This document shows, in pieces, positions 8,851-17,343 of a stretch of DNA of 64,000 nucleotides. Location of the stretch: the NCBI RefSeq assembly GCF_020171845.1, contig NZ_JAIVAM010000002.1, forward strand, positions 310,001 through 374,000, given 5' to 3'. Source of the stretch: Cytobacillus kochii. Lineage in GTDB: Bacteria > Bacillota > Bacilli > Bacillales > Cytobacillaceae. Below the pieces are notes generated by a model. It ran no database searches. It had not been told where the DNA came from and saw only the letters and a list, made by a program, of their open reading frames with translations. Within the stretch, counting starts at the first letter, position 1. The number at the start of each line of letters is the position of its first letter. The translations under genes were made by a program, and so were the position numbers.

Positions 8851-9320
8851 ATCTCCGTTTGTCTCCGTTTGTAATCGTAATGGTAAATGTAATCCTCGAG
8901 TAGTTTGTCTTCTGCCTTCCAATTACTTATATACTGCTATGCGGTAGGGTGAAGTGAAAGAGTAATCCTATACAGCTTTCCTTTGCGTGAGTGGCTGCTC
9001 TTAATTTCATATATACCCCTAATCGGCAGCTGAATAGCTTTAAGTTATATTCGGAGACTTGATCTAAAACGGAGAACGGCTAACTATGTTTCTCTTGCCT
9101 ATTTTGCTACCGTTTTATATATAAGTTCAATTCATTTCTGTTGGCTAGCTTTCGAATGATAAGTGGTATGTGCATTGCTGTCATTATCAGAGTAATTAAT
9201 TTAGCACCCATATTCATCTAAATCATCTGTAATAAGGAGACGGCCCTTTTAGATTTCTTTGGCATAGAAAAAATCCTCCAAGTAGTATTCTTTTCTTCAT
9301 GGAATCATGAAGGTTTTTTT
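8851..9320 (+). other. Gene-free stretch ending in an orphan terminator
   Basis: No credible reading frame occurs on either strand. A compact hairpin (CTTCATG 9295-9301 / CATGAAG 9306-9312, 4-base loop) with a seven-T tail ends the stretch on the plus strand. No plus-strand gene lies between it and the previous terminator at 8850. A short direct repeat (TCTCCGTTTG twice) lies near 8851-8872. A small untranslated RNA is possible but not shown. Confidence 0.3.
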
Positions 9321-9424
9321 ATGTCTACTTGAAGGGGACATGAACATTCGTTATTTAAGAACTAAGGCTGTCACTTTTAATGCCCAGATGGTCATTAAAA
9401 TAAGGTCCGATATAATTCTACTTT

Positions 9425-10339
9425 TTAAGTATTCCCGTTTGCACGTATTTCTTTTGGTAATATTTTTGAAGCATTGGGAACATGGCGTGGTGAAGTCTCA
9501 ATTTCGTCTGAAGATTTGATTACAACAATCATTTGGCCACCATAAACGTGTGCGCTTATAAGTAAAGGAAACTCATAAGGGTTTGTAAAGGTAAAGTCTG
9601 GTCCATACCAACTTACCGTTGCGTCTCTTCCTTTTGGTACATAAGGGACTCTTTTGCTATGCGAGAATCTCTCGCCGATCTCAACACCGGCACGATCGAC
9701 GGCATTAAATAGTGTGGAAGACACCTGGCATATCCCGCCACCAATATCTTCAGACAGTTCCCCTCTTACAATTACGGGCGCACGTAGGTATCCTTTATCC
9801 TTCGTTCTTCTCCCAACAACCTCATTAAAAGAAAATGTTTCTTCAGGGAAAATGACATAATTATTAATGGCCTCGGTAGCTAAAGAAATATTATGAGAGC
9901 GATTTTGATTATTGCTATTAAAGTAAGTGACATACTGTCCAATTGTTTTCACATTGATTTGACTGATTAAGTCTTTATCCACTCTTGCTGGTACAGAAAT
10001 AAGAGGAAGCTGGATAGTTGAGACTCCTTTGGAGAAATAATAGCGAAAAAATTGATTCTTGAATTCTTTACGGTATAAACGCTTACCTTCAATTTCTGAG
10101 ATAATCATATTTCCTTTTATATAAGCGTCTTTAGGGGCAATAAATGTTTTTTTATCGAGATCCTCCAAAAATGTCTCGAATTTTTTCATTTCAATAAACG
10201 GTAAATTGGACTGTGGAATAGCAAAGTCTTCTCTTTGTATTTGTGTGATTACTTTATCTTCTTTTTCAATTGTGAATATGGAATCATCATTGATAGGTGA
10301 AATCATTAACAAAAATGAAAGCAACCAAGAATGAGACAT
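9425..10339 (-). CDS. VanW-family protein
   Basis: The 304-residue protein starts with a short hydrophobic N-terminus (a signal or anchor). A middle region resembles the peptidoglycan-binding-like segment found before VanW domains, and the VanW domain follows at about residues 145-265. Its hallmark runs are visible: FPEETFSFNEVVGRRT, then DIGGGICQVSSTLFNA, then RDATVSWYGPDFTFTNPYEFP. VanW proteins occur in some vancomycin-resistance clusters and widely in Bacillus, but their reaction is unknown. The start at 10339 follows GGAGGTGTGACA; the upstream in-frame ATG at 10354 overlaps that site. It is divergent from the lia operon across 167 bp, which suggests a link to envelope stress without proving one. 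Confidence 0.8.
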   Translation of the reverse strand: MSHSWLLSFLLMISPINDDSIFTIEKEDKVITQIQREDFAIPQSNLPFIEMKKFETFLEDLDKKTFIAPKDAYIKGNMIISEIEGKRLYRKEFKNQFFRYYFSKGVSTIQLPLISVPARVDKDLISQINVKTIGQYVTYFNSNNQNRSHNISLATEAINNYVIFPEETFSFNEVVGRRTKDKGYLRAPVIVRGELSEDIGGGICQVSSTLFNAVDRAGVEIGERFSHSKRVPYVPKGRDATVSWYGPDFTFTNPYEFPLLISAHVYGGQMIVVIKSSDEIETSPRHVPNASKILPKEIRANGNT

Positions 10340-10417
10340 TGTCACACCTCCCAATTGTAGTATGAACTTAAATTAGTTTTACATGTATAGAATAAAATGG
10401 GGGCTCAGCTCTCGTTC

Positions 10418-10429
10418 AGACTTAAGTCT
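10418..10429. promoter_or_regulatory. Perfect 12-bp palindrome upstream of liaI, candidate LiaR operator
   Basis: AGACTTAAGTCT is a perfect palindrome centred about 83 bp before the liaI ATG, in the divergent vanW-lia interval. In Bacillus, LiaR binds an inverted repeat upstream of liaI to drive strong cell-envelope-stress induction. Position and symmetry fit that role. Identity as the LiaR box is inference, since I cannot align it to verified sites. Confidence 0.4.
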
Positions 10430-10506
10430 TAGAGCAAAATCAAGCTGTGGCACGTTATGTACGATCTTATAAATAGGTAAGATAAATAGTGAAAGGAGGC
10501 AGAGAA

Positions 10507-10845
10507 ATGAAAAAATTTCTTTTAATCATAGCAGGGGGAATTGCGGCAATAGTTGTATTGGCGAATTTAGGTTCACTTATCGCATTAGCGATTACAGCTG
10601 CATTACTTTATTTAGTATTTAAACAATTTATCAAAACAGATGGTTGGGAAAAAGTAGCTTGGGGTACTGTAGGTGTCGTATTACTATTGTTCTCTATCAG
10701 TAATATCCCAGCAATTTTAGCTGTTCTAGCTCTTTATGTCATTTACCTGATTTATAAAAATTGGAATAAAGAAAAGCCAAAGACAAAACAAAGCGATGAT
10801 CCATTTGTGAACTTTGAGAAGCAATGGTCCGATCTTCATAAATAA
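10507..10845 (+). CDS. liaI: LiaI, membrane anchor of the lia envelope-stress system
   Basis: The 112-residue protein has three hydrophobic segments and a charged C-terminal tail (KPKTKQSDDPFVNFEKQW). LiaI recruits the PspA-like LiaH to the membrane on envelope stress. ATG 10507 is preceded by AAAGGAGG; an ATG six codons upstream contains the ribosome binding site and is rejected. It is the first gene of liaI-liaH-liaF-liaS-liaR, with liaH 26 bases downstream. Confidence 0.85.
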   Translation: MKKFLLIIAGGIAAIVVLANLGSLIALAITAALLYLVFKQFIKTDGWEKVAWGTVGVVLLLFSISNIPAILAVLALYVIYLIYKNWNKEKPKTKQSDDPFVNFEKQWSDLHK

Positions 10846-10871
10846 TCATGGAAACAATAGGAGGAGACATT

Positions 10872-11516
10872 ATGGTAAATCTATTAACAAGAATTAAAAA
10901 CACGATTGTAACAGATATCAATGAGGTGCTCGATAAAAAAGAAAGTAAAAATCCCATAGCAATATTAAATCAGTATTTGAGGCAAAGTGAGCAAGAAACA
11001 GAAAAAGTGAAAAAATATATAGAAAGACAATTTAAACTGAGAGAAGAATTTCGTAAAGAACTTGCCCATGCCATGGATATGGCAACTAAAAGAAAAGGAC
11101 AAGCGGAAGTTGCAGAACGAGCAGGTGAAGAGGAGCTAGCAACATTTGCGAAGACAGAAACACAGTACTTTTCTGAAAGAGCAGATAAATTACAAACGAT
11201 GGTGGCAGAAGCATCAGAGGAGCTTGGAAAGTTAGAAAGACAGTATGAAGAAATGAAGCATAAACTAAAGGATATGCAAATTCGCCGCATGCAATTAATG
11301 GGGAGAGAAAATGTAACTCGTGCTCAAGTAAAAATGAATAAAGTATTAGGAGAAGAACACTCCTACCAAACTGCTTATGATAAGTTTAATGATATGGAGA
11401 AATATATTTCAGAGTTAGAACAAAAAGTGCAAAATCAATACTTCCATAATCATATTGATAAAAAAATTGCTGATTTAGAATTGAAAATGAAAAAGGATGA
11501 TTCCTTGCAGTCATAA
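10872..11516 (+). CDS. liaH: LiaH, PspA/IM30-family phage-shock protein
   Basis: The 214-residue protein is predicted almost wholly as amphipathic coiled coil, typical of PspA/Vipp1. It starts NLLTRIKNTIVTDINEVLDK (the membrane-binding N-terminal helix of the family). Long heptad-like runs of Glu, Lys, Leu and Met follow. LiaH forms large oligomers that protect the membrane under cell-wall antibiotic stress. The start is set by AGGAGG before 10872. It is co-transcribed with liaI and separated from liaF by a stem-loop. Confidence 0.9.
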   Translation: MVNLLTRIKNTIVTDINEVLDKKESKNPIAILNQYLRQSEQETEKVKKYIERQFKLREEFRKELAHAMDMATKRKGQAEVAERAGEEELATFAKTETQYFSERADKLQTMVAEASEELGKLERQYEEMKHKLKDMQIRRMQLMGRENVTRAQVKMNKVLGEEHSYQTAYDKFNDMEKYISELEQKVQNQYFHNHIDKKIADLELKMKKDDSLQS

Positions 11517-11560
11517 AAACATGGTATGCTAAAGATAATTGACCGAGAAACAAGCATTGA

Positions 11561-11587
11561 AAGGCGTAAGGCCGACTTGCGCCTTTT
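11561..11587 (+). terminator. Intra-operon terminator / attenuator between liaH and liaF
   Basis: A 10-bp stem with one G-U pair (AAGGCGTAAG 11561-11570 / CTTGCGCCTT 11576-11585, loop GCCGA) is followed only by TT then AAA. A weak terminator at this place would let most lia transcripts stop after liaH and pass a basal amount to liaFSR. That is the expression pattern known for the B. subtilis operon. Confidence 0.6.
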
Positions 11588-11614
11588 AAACAACATGATT
11601 AGGAGGGATGTCAC

Positions 11615-12346
11615 ATGTTTGAAAAATGGAATGAGGACTATAAAATGTGGATATTCATTGCCTTAGCAATGATTATTTTAGAAATGTTCTTTTTTAATCA
11701 TGGGCTCATCTTCTCAATTATCATTGAAATTGGTATGATCTATATTGGTCGTAAATGGATGCCGAAAACTAGGGGCAAGGTCCTTTTTTGGCTAGGAATT
11801 TTACTTTTTGCGATTACTATATTTAATATGATGGCATTCAAGTTGTTAATCCTTGCACTTATTGTTCATTTTGGTTATCAATTTTACTTAACGAAAAAGA
11901 AACCAAAGAAGGTTCAGCCTAGAGCAGAACAGCGAAAAGCAGATGAGCGAAAAGAGGCTGTGGTTCAGAAGAAGAATTTATTAACGAATAAAATCAGTGG
12001 GCACCAAAATACTTCTGAAGAGGTATATGAATGGGGAGATATAAATATCCAATGTGGCTTAGGGGATACTGAGATTGATTTGAGCTATACGGTATTACCT
12101 AATCAAGAGAATATCATCTTTATTAAAAACCTTATTGGAAATGTACGCATATATATTCCTTATGATGTAGAGGTGTCAATCAATCATTCTGTTATTGTTG
12201 GCTCTAGCCAGATTTTCGATTTGGTAGAAAAAAGAGCTTTTAACCGCAATTATATTTTTGAGACGGAAAATTATAACCAAACTGAACAAAAGGTGAAAAT
12301 CGTCACCTCTTTAATTGTGGGTGATATAGAGGTGAAGCGCTCATGA
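11615..12346 (+). CDS. liaF: LiaF, negative regulator of the LiaSR two-component system
   Basis: The 243-residue membrane protein has about four hydrophobic helices in residues 10-90. A Lys-rich linker (KKKPKKVQP) leads to a soluble beta-rich C-terminal domain (about 130-243) typical of LiaF. LiaF keeps the LiaS kinase inactive until the envelope is stressed. It begins after AGGAGGG, and its stop codon overlaps the liaS start (ATGA). The usual liaG gene, which precedes liaF in B. subtilis, is missing. Confidence 0.85.
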   Translation: MFEKWNEDYKMWIFIALAMIILEMFFFNHGLIFSIIIEIGMIYIGRKWMPKTRGKVLFWLGILLFAITIFNMMAFKLLILALIVHFGYQFYLTKKKPKKVQPRAEQRKADERKEAVVQKKNLLTNKISGHQNTSEEVYEWGDINIQCGLGDTEIDLSYTVLPNQENIIFIKNLIGNVRIYIPYDVEVSINHSVIVGSSQIFDLVEKRAFNRNYIFETENYNQTEQKVKIVTSLIVGDIEVKRS

Positions 12347-13386
12347 ATATGGCTCAACGTCAGATCTTATATGGAGTGCTTCTTTCACTACTATTACTTA
12401 TCAGCATGATGTTGTCGTTTTATTTTGTTTTCCCTATTCGCCTGATTGATTTCTGGCATTTTAAAGTCGTTGATATTCCCTTTGCATTGTTTGCACCAAT
12501 GATAAGCATCTTATTAGGTGTTTTTTATGGGTTATTATCTGGTTATAGATGGCAGAAGCAACTGAAAGAGATGGAAGGCTGGCTTCATGAGGTAGAAGAA
12601 GGAAGAGTACTCACGGTTAATCATGAAGAAGTAAGTGCTGATGTTCAAAACATATACCAAAGAATAATCAAAATACAGAAGCAAATATCAGAACAGGCCA
12701 AGTATACGCAACGGCTCGCAAATGAAAAAGCGAAAGATATTGATAATCGTATGCAAGAAATTATTTATGAAGAAAGAAATCGTTTGGCAAGAGAATTACA
12801 CGATTCAGTAAGTCAACAATTATTTGCTGCTTCTATGTTAATGTCAGCGATTATGGAACAAACAGAGGAAAAATCGGCCAATGAGGTCAAGCAATTGCAG
12901 TTAGTAGAAGGGATGATCCATCAATCCCAGCTAGAAATGCGTGCTTTATTGCTTCACCTACGCCCTGTTGCCTTAAAAGGAAAAAAGCTAATAGAAGGAA
13001 TCGAGGAACTGCTGCTTGAGTTAAAACAAAAAGTCACCATGAATATCAAATGGAGAGCAGAGGACTTTTATTTAGATAAAGGGATTGAGGATCACCTTTT
13101 TCGCATTCTACAAGAATCTGTTTCCAATACTTTGCGTCATGCAAAAGCAGACACCTTAGATGTATTACTTATTCAACGTGACGGATTTGCTATTCTACGT
13201 ATTATTGATGATGGTATCGGTTTTAATGTAGATAAGGCAAAAGCAGGTTCATACGGTATTCAAAATATGTATGAAAGAGCACTAGAGATTGGTGGTACAT
13301 TAAAAATGATCAGCCTTCCTAATAAAGGAACAAGATTAGAAGTAAAAGTACCCATTATTGAAGGTGAAGGGGGCGATGAAAAATGA
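12343..13386 (+). CDS. liaS: LiaS, NarL-type sensor histidine kinase
   Basis: The 347-residue kinase has two N-terminal transmembrane helices with only a short extracytoplasmic loop. A HAMP-like linker follows, then a HisKA_3 box with phospho-acceptor His153 ([13 protein letters not shown]) and an HATPase_c domain with N-box [11 protein letters not shown] and G-box IDDGIGF. This intramembrane-sensing layout and the SVSQQLFA motif match LiaS. Its ATG overlaps the liaF stop, and its stop overlaps the liaR start, both by 4 bases, so the three are translationally coupled. Confidence 0.9.
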   Translation: MNMAQRQILYGVLLSLLLLISMMLSFYFVFPIRLIDFWHFKVVDIPFALFAPMISILLGVFYGLLSGYRWQKQLKEMEGWLHEVEEGRVLTVNHEEVSADVQNIYQRIIKIQKQISEQAKYTQRLANEKAKDIDNRMQEIIYEERNRLARELHDSVSQQLFAASMLMSAIMEQTEEKSANEVKQLQLVEGMIHQSQLEMRALLLHLRPVALKGKKLIEGIEELLLELKQKVTMNIKWRAEDFYLDKGIEDHLFRILQESVSNTLRHAKADTLDVLLIQRDGFAILRIIDDGIGFNVDKAKAGSYGIQNMYERALEIGGTLKMISLPNKGTRLEVKVPIIEGEGGDEK

Positions 13387-14018
13387 TACGCGTATTATTT
13401 GTAGATGACCATGAGATGGTGAGGATTGGTGTGACCGCTTATTTATCAGCTCAACCTGATATAGAAGTAATTGGCGAGGCGGATAACGGTAAACAAGCGA
13501 TCGAGCTGGCAATGGAATTACGACCAGATATTATTCTAATGGATCTAGTGATGAAAGAAATGGATGGGATTGAAGCGACAAAGCAAATTGTTGAGCAATG
13601 GCCAGAAGCAAAAATAATAATTGTAACGAGCTTCTTAGATGATGAAAAGGTTTATCCCGCACTTGAGGCAGGAGCTACTAGCTATATGTTAAAAACATCA
13701 AAAGCAAGTGAAATTGCACACGCGATACGCAGAACACAACAAGGAGAATCTGTCTTAGAACCTGAGGTCACTGGAAAAATGATGTTAAAGATGAGAGGAA
13801 AAAAAGAACAACCTCTCCATGAAGAATTAACCAGTAGAGAAATGGAAATTCTACTTCATATGACGCAAGGAAAAACTAATCAAGAGATTGCTGATGAACT
13901 ATACATTGCTTTAAAAACCGTTAAAACACATGTAAGTAATATCTTAAGTAAACTTGATGTCCAAGATCGCACTCAAGCCGTAATCTATGCATTTAAGAAT
14001 CATATAGTCAAAGAATAG
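13383..14018 (+). CDS. liaR: LiaR, NarL-family response regulator
   Basis: The 211-residue protein has a receiver domain with acidic pocket Asp8/Asp9, phospho-acceptor Asp54 (IILMDLVM) and the conserved Thr/Lys positions. A LuxR-type helix-turn-helix follows ([20 protein letters not shown]). It is the output of the Lia system and should activate liaIH. A 9-bp stem terminator follows the stop. Confidence 0.9.
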   Translation: MIRVLFVDDHEMVRIGVTAYLSAQPDIEVIGEADNGKQAIELAMELRPDIILMDLVMKEMDGIEATKQIVEQWPEAKIIIVTSFLDDEKVYPALEAGATSYMLKTSKASEIAHAIRRTQQGESVLEPEVTGKMMLKMRGKKEQPLHEELTSREMEILLHMTQGKTNQEIADELYIALKTVKTHVSNILSKLDVQDRTQAVIYAFKNHIVKE

Positions 14019-14021
14019 TTT

Positions 14022-14055
14022 AGAGAGAGTTTTGTGATGAAGCTCTCTTTTTTTT
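14022..14055 (+). terminator. Terminator of the lia operon
   Basis: A 9-bp stem (AGAGAGTTT 14024-14032 / AAGCTCTCT 14040-14048) is followed by a run of T. From here to about 14395 I see no gene or site. Confidence 0.75.
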
Positions 14056-14400
14056 GGCCTTAACCGATTGGTGTAGAGATGCATTTACCTTAACTCTATG
14101 TCAAATGTTGATGTCCTTTTAGTCAATTAATCAAGGGAAAGGGATATTGATATAGCTTTTGCACTGCTATTTACTGGGGATGCTTAAGAGGATAGTTAAC
14201 TTAGAAAATTTTACTCAGAATAAAGGAGCAAGGGTATTAACCACCCAATTTATAATAAGCCTACATTCAGAAACAGTGAGTAGATTATTATGATATTTAG
14301 AAATTTCAAAATAGGCATTGTAGAGTGCGCATCAATATATCGGGTATATTAGTCTTTTCCCACAGCATAGAAATCAAAAAAACGATAAAAATATATATTT

Positions 14401-14419
14401 GAAAATGATTGTTATTTTA
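14401..14419. promoter_or_regulatory. Fur-box-like sequence before a small ORF
   Basis: GAAAATGATTGTTATTTTA agrees with the 19-bp Fur consensus (GATAATGATTATCATTATC) at about 14 positions, best in the left half-site. It lies about 55 bases before the start of the small reading frame at 14474, where a promoter would be. Assignment by eye only. Confidence 0.35.
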
Positions 14420-14473
14420 GAATATTTCATTTAAACTAGTAGTAATTGAATGGAAAAAGGAGGTGTAGAAGAG

Positions 14474-14641
14474 ATGAGTGGAACTGTTTTAACGCGTGGA
14501 AAATGGCTTGAACATATAACTATTTTCTGTGCAATTTTTGGCGCAATGACTGTTAACGGGATACGTCTGTCCTTTTATAACCATTGCATAGCTAAAATAA
14601 GCAGTCAAACATCTCTTTACACCCGTCAAAGAGCACAATGA
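14474..14641 (+). CDS. Small basic protein of unknown function behind a Fur-like box
   Basis: The 55-codon frame has a near-ideal ribosome binding site (AAAGGAGGTG, 9-10 bases before the ATG). It is framed by its own Fur-like box upstream and a strong terminator at 14700-14738. The product has one hydrophobic stretch (HITIFCAIFGAMTV) and a basic, Ser/Thr/Gln-rich end with two cysteines. The frame is also open to an ATG at 14450 without a better site. I recognise no family. The Fur-linked small basic proteins FbpA/B/C of B. subtilis are a thematic parallel only. The alternative is an untranslated or decayed leader. Confidence 0.45.
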   Translation: MSGTVLTRGKWLEHITIFCAIFGAMTVNGIRLSFYNHCIAKISSQTSLYTRQRAQ

Positions 14642-14697
14642 TAATACTGAATATTTACTTGTATGGATACAGGTGAGTATTTATATTTAAATGAGAA

Positions 14698-14738
14698 AAG
14701 GGTCACAGGAGAAGTTTATTCTCTGTGGCCCTTTTTTT
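14698..14738 (+). terminator. Strong terminator of the small Fur-linked unit
   Basis: A roughly 10-bp stem (GGGTCACAG / CTGTGGCCC, 14700-14731) is followed by eight T. Confidence 0.75.
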
Positions 14739-14848
14739 TCACCTAATCAAATTTCTGTCTAGCTCATGTTGCTTGCGGTGGTAGGAAAAAAAGAGCTTTA
14801 ACGCTGACAAGTGACGAAATGAGCTATTCTTATATGGAGGAAAATGAA

Positions 14849-16735
14849 ATGATAACGAGCGGACAAAATATAACGAAATTGTACGGTGGTGATACAGTCT
14901 TCACTAATATTAGTTTTGACATACGGAACCACTCGCGAGTAGGTATTGTTGGAAGAAATGGTAGTGGAAAGTCGACGTTGTTAAAAATCATGGCTGGGAT
15001 AGAACAGCCTGACCAAGGTCAAATACATTGGCGTAAACATATTGTGATTGGCTATTTACATCAAATACCAGAATATAATGAATCGGTTATTGCTTTGGAT
15101 GTAGTGGAGGAAGCCTTTTCTAATTTACTTGAGGTGAAAAGAAAACTAACAGATATGGAACAAAAATTAGCTCAATCACAAACCTCGAATGGGGTGGAAC
15201 ATCTACTCAATGAATATGGGAAGTTACAAGATTATTTTATGAATGACGGAGGCTATGAAATAGAGGGAAAAATAAAAACAGTCATTAATGGGCTTGGTAT
15301 AGAAGCATTAATGGAGAAAAAGTTTCAAATGCTTAGTGGTGGTGAGAAAACAAAAGTTTGCTTAGCCAAAGAGCTACTTAAGAAACCAGATTTATTATTA
15401 TTGGATGAACCGACAAATCATCTTGATCTCCAAGCTGTTGATTGGTTAACAAGTTTTATTAAAGATTATGAGGGGACAATTGTTATGGTTTCACATGATC
15501 GGTACTTTCTTGATCAAACCGTGTCGATGATTATGGATTTAGAAGATGAAGGATTAACGAATTATCATACCAATTATTCTGATTATGTAAAAGAAAAGGA
15601 AAGTCGACTATTACAGGAATTTCAAAAGTATGAAGATCAACAGAAGAAAATAAAAAAGATGAAAGAATCGATAAAAAGGTTAAGAGAGTGGGCAAATCAA
15701 GCCAACCCACCTAATGCCGGGCTCCATAAAAAAGCAAGTAGTATGGAAAAGGCACTAAATCGGATGGAAAAGGTAAAAAAACCCGTTTCTCATCGCAAAA
15801 TACATTTGAATTTGGCAGCAGAAGAGAGAAGTGGGAAAGACACGTTAGTTATAGAAAATATGACAAAGTCTTTTAGTGGAGAGATTGTGTTAGAAAGTAT
15901 TGACATGCATTTACGTTTTCAAGATCGTGCAGTGCTTGTTGGAGAAAACGGCAGCGGTAAAACGACATTAATAAAATTAATTTTACATCATTTACTTCCA
16001 GATGAAGGAGAAGTGCAAATAGGTAGTAATTGTCAAATTGGCTACTTAGCACAACAAGTATTTACAGAGAGCGAAAACCAAGAAAAAACCGTACTACAAA
16101 TGTTCAGGGACATACATGCTGTAGCGGAGGGAGAAGCGAGAGGGATTCTAGCAAATTTTCTTTTCTATGGTTATGCCGTCTATAAGAAGGTGAAACAGTT
16201 AAGTGGTGGTGAGCGCATGCGACTGCGTTTAGCACAACTCATGTATCAAAATGTGAATTTTCTTATCCTTGATGAACCCACAAATCATCTCGATATTGAA
16301 TCGAGAGAAGTGCTTGAACAGGCACTGCAGGAATTTCAAGGAACGATCTTAGCTGTTTCTCACGATCGTTATTTCATCGAGCTATTATTCAACCAAACGT
16401 ATATATTGAATCAGAGAAGGCTTTCCTATTTTAATGGATCATTCACATATGCATGGGAAAAGTGGTGCAACCAAATTCAACAGATGGCACCTCCAATTAA
16501 GGAAGCGATAAAAAAGGTTGAAAGGGAAAGTACAGTAAAGCAAAATATTCATCAAACAGATGGTATAGAAGAGGAAATGGAAGAGCTAGAAGAAAAATTA
16601 CAGATAATAGAAAGAAAGATGATGACTGGTGAAGCCTTGAGCATGCTGCAAGACTTACAATGTGAAAAGGAACAATGTCAAAGAGAGCTAGATTACCTAT
16701 ATAAGAAGTGGTCAGCATCTTTATTGGAAGAATAG
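14849..16735 (+). CDS. ABC-F family ATPase (ribosome-associated, two ABC domains)
   Basis: The 628-residue protein has two ATP-binding cassettes and no membrane segment. Domain 1 has Walker A GRNGSGKST, LSGGEKTK and DEPTNHLD. The charged inter-domain linker is rich in Lys/Glu (KKIKKMKESIKRLREWANQA). Domain 2 has GENGSGKTT, LSGGERMR and DEPTNHLD, and a C-terminal coiled coil with EEEMEELEEKLQ follows. ABC-F proteins act on the ribosomal E site; some give antibiotic ribosome protection (Vga, Lsa, VmlR) and others are housekeeping (YdiF, YfmR). I cannot place this one confidently. ATG 14849 follows GGAGG; the ATG ten codons upstream has no site. The gene is alone between terminators. Confidence 0.9.
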   Translation: MITSGQNITKLYGGDTVFTNISFDIRNHSRVGIVGRNGSGKSTLLKIMAGIEQPDQGQIHWRKHIVIGYLHQIPEYNESVIALDVVEEAFSNLLEVKRKLTDMEQKLAQSQTSNGVEHLLNEYGKLQDYFMNDGGYEIEGKIKTVINGLGIEALMEKKFQMLSGGEKTKVCLAKELLKKPDLLLLDEPTNHLDLQAVDWLTSFIKDYEGTIVMVSHDRYFLDQTVSMIMDLEDEGLTNYHTNYSDYVKEKESRLLQEFQKYEDQQKKIKKMKESIKRLREWANQANPPNAGLHKKASSMEKALNRMEKVKKPVSHRKIHLNLAAEERSGKDTLVIENMTKSFSGEIVLESIDMHLRFQDRAVLVGENGSGKTTLIKLILHHLLPDEGEVQIGSNCQIGYLAQQVFTESENQEKTVLQMFRDIHAVAEGEARGILANFLFYGYAVYKKVKQLSGGERMRLRLAQLMYQNVNFLILDEPTNHLDIESREVLEQALQEFQGTILAVSHDRYFIELLFNQTYILNQRRLSYFNGSFTYAWEKWCNQIQQMAPPIKEAIKKVERESTVKQNIHQTDGIEEEMEELEEKLQIIERKMMTGEALSMLQDLQCEKEQCQRELDYLYKKWSASLLEE

Positions 16736-17343
16736 ATAGAAAAGTGAGAATTGAAAAATGGGTCGCTACTATCTGTGCCAGCTATAAATGGGTAGCATGC
16801 AAGCTAAAAATAGGAACGGAAAATCAGACTGTCTATATCTGTGCAAATGGATATAAAAATCCGCAAGAAGTGTTGACAAATGAAACATCCCCACACATCC
16901 ATCTTTCATTTTTGGTGTGCAGGCAGTTGATGGATGAGCAAACAGAATAGCACAGTAAAAAGGGTTGCCCAAAAGTCACTTCTTCGACTTTTAGGCAACC
17001 CTTTTACTCTTTTCAAAGCCTTGGTATATAACAAAGATACCAAAAATGAGGTGATCAATTCCCAAAATTATATATACGGTTTCTTACCCTTTTTCTTCAT
17101 TAATATTTGATGAAAGACAAATATCCGCTCTCTAGCAAATGCAAGTGAACCGGCCCTGCAGGGGCTATATCGACTTTATCTACCATCCATTGTTCCATAC
17201 GTATATCCCTTTTTAGGTTAGAAAAAAACAAAAATAGAGTGAAGTGATCAGTAAACAAATATTCAACTAGGTTAATAATTTTTAGGGTTGTCTCATAGGA
17301 TAGAAGAGATTATTTATTTGTGGGGACAAAAAGGAGAGGCGAA
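16736..17343 (+). other. Intergenic region after the ABC-F gene with a strong bidirectional terminator
   Basis: A long stem-loop at 16959-17004 (AAGGGTTGCC ... GGCAACCCTT plus an inner AAAGTC/GACTTT) with a T-rich tail ends transcription. Short frames across 16708-16972 on both strands lack ribosome binding sites and look random. The stretch 17005-17319 holds nothing I recognise apart from a small palindrome at the GGCCCTGCAGGGGC site near 17153. Confidence 0.5.

Noticed and set aside
16708..16972. Short frames on both strands after the ABC-F gene
   Set aside because: One overlaps the ABC-F end and another is antisense to the terminator; neither has a plausible start site or protein-like composition.
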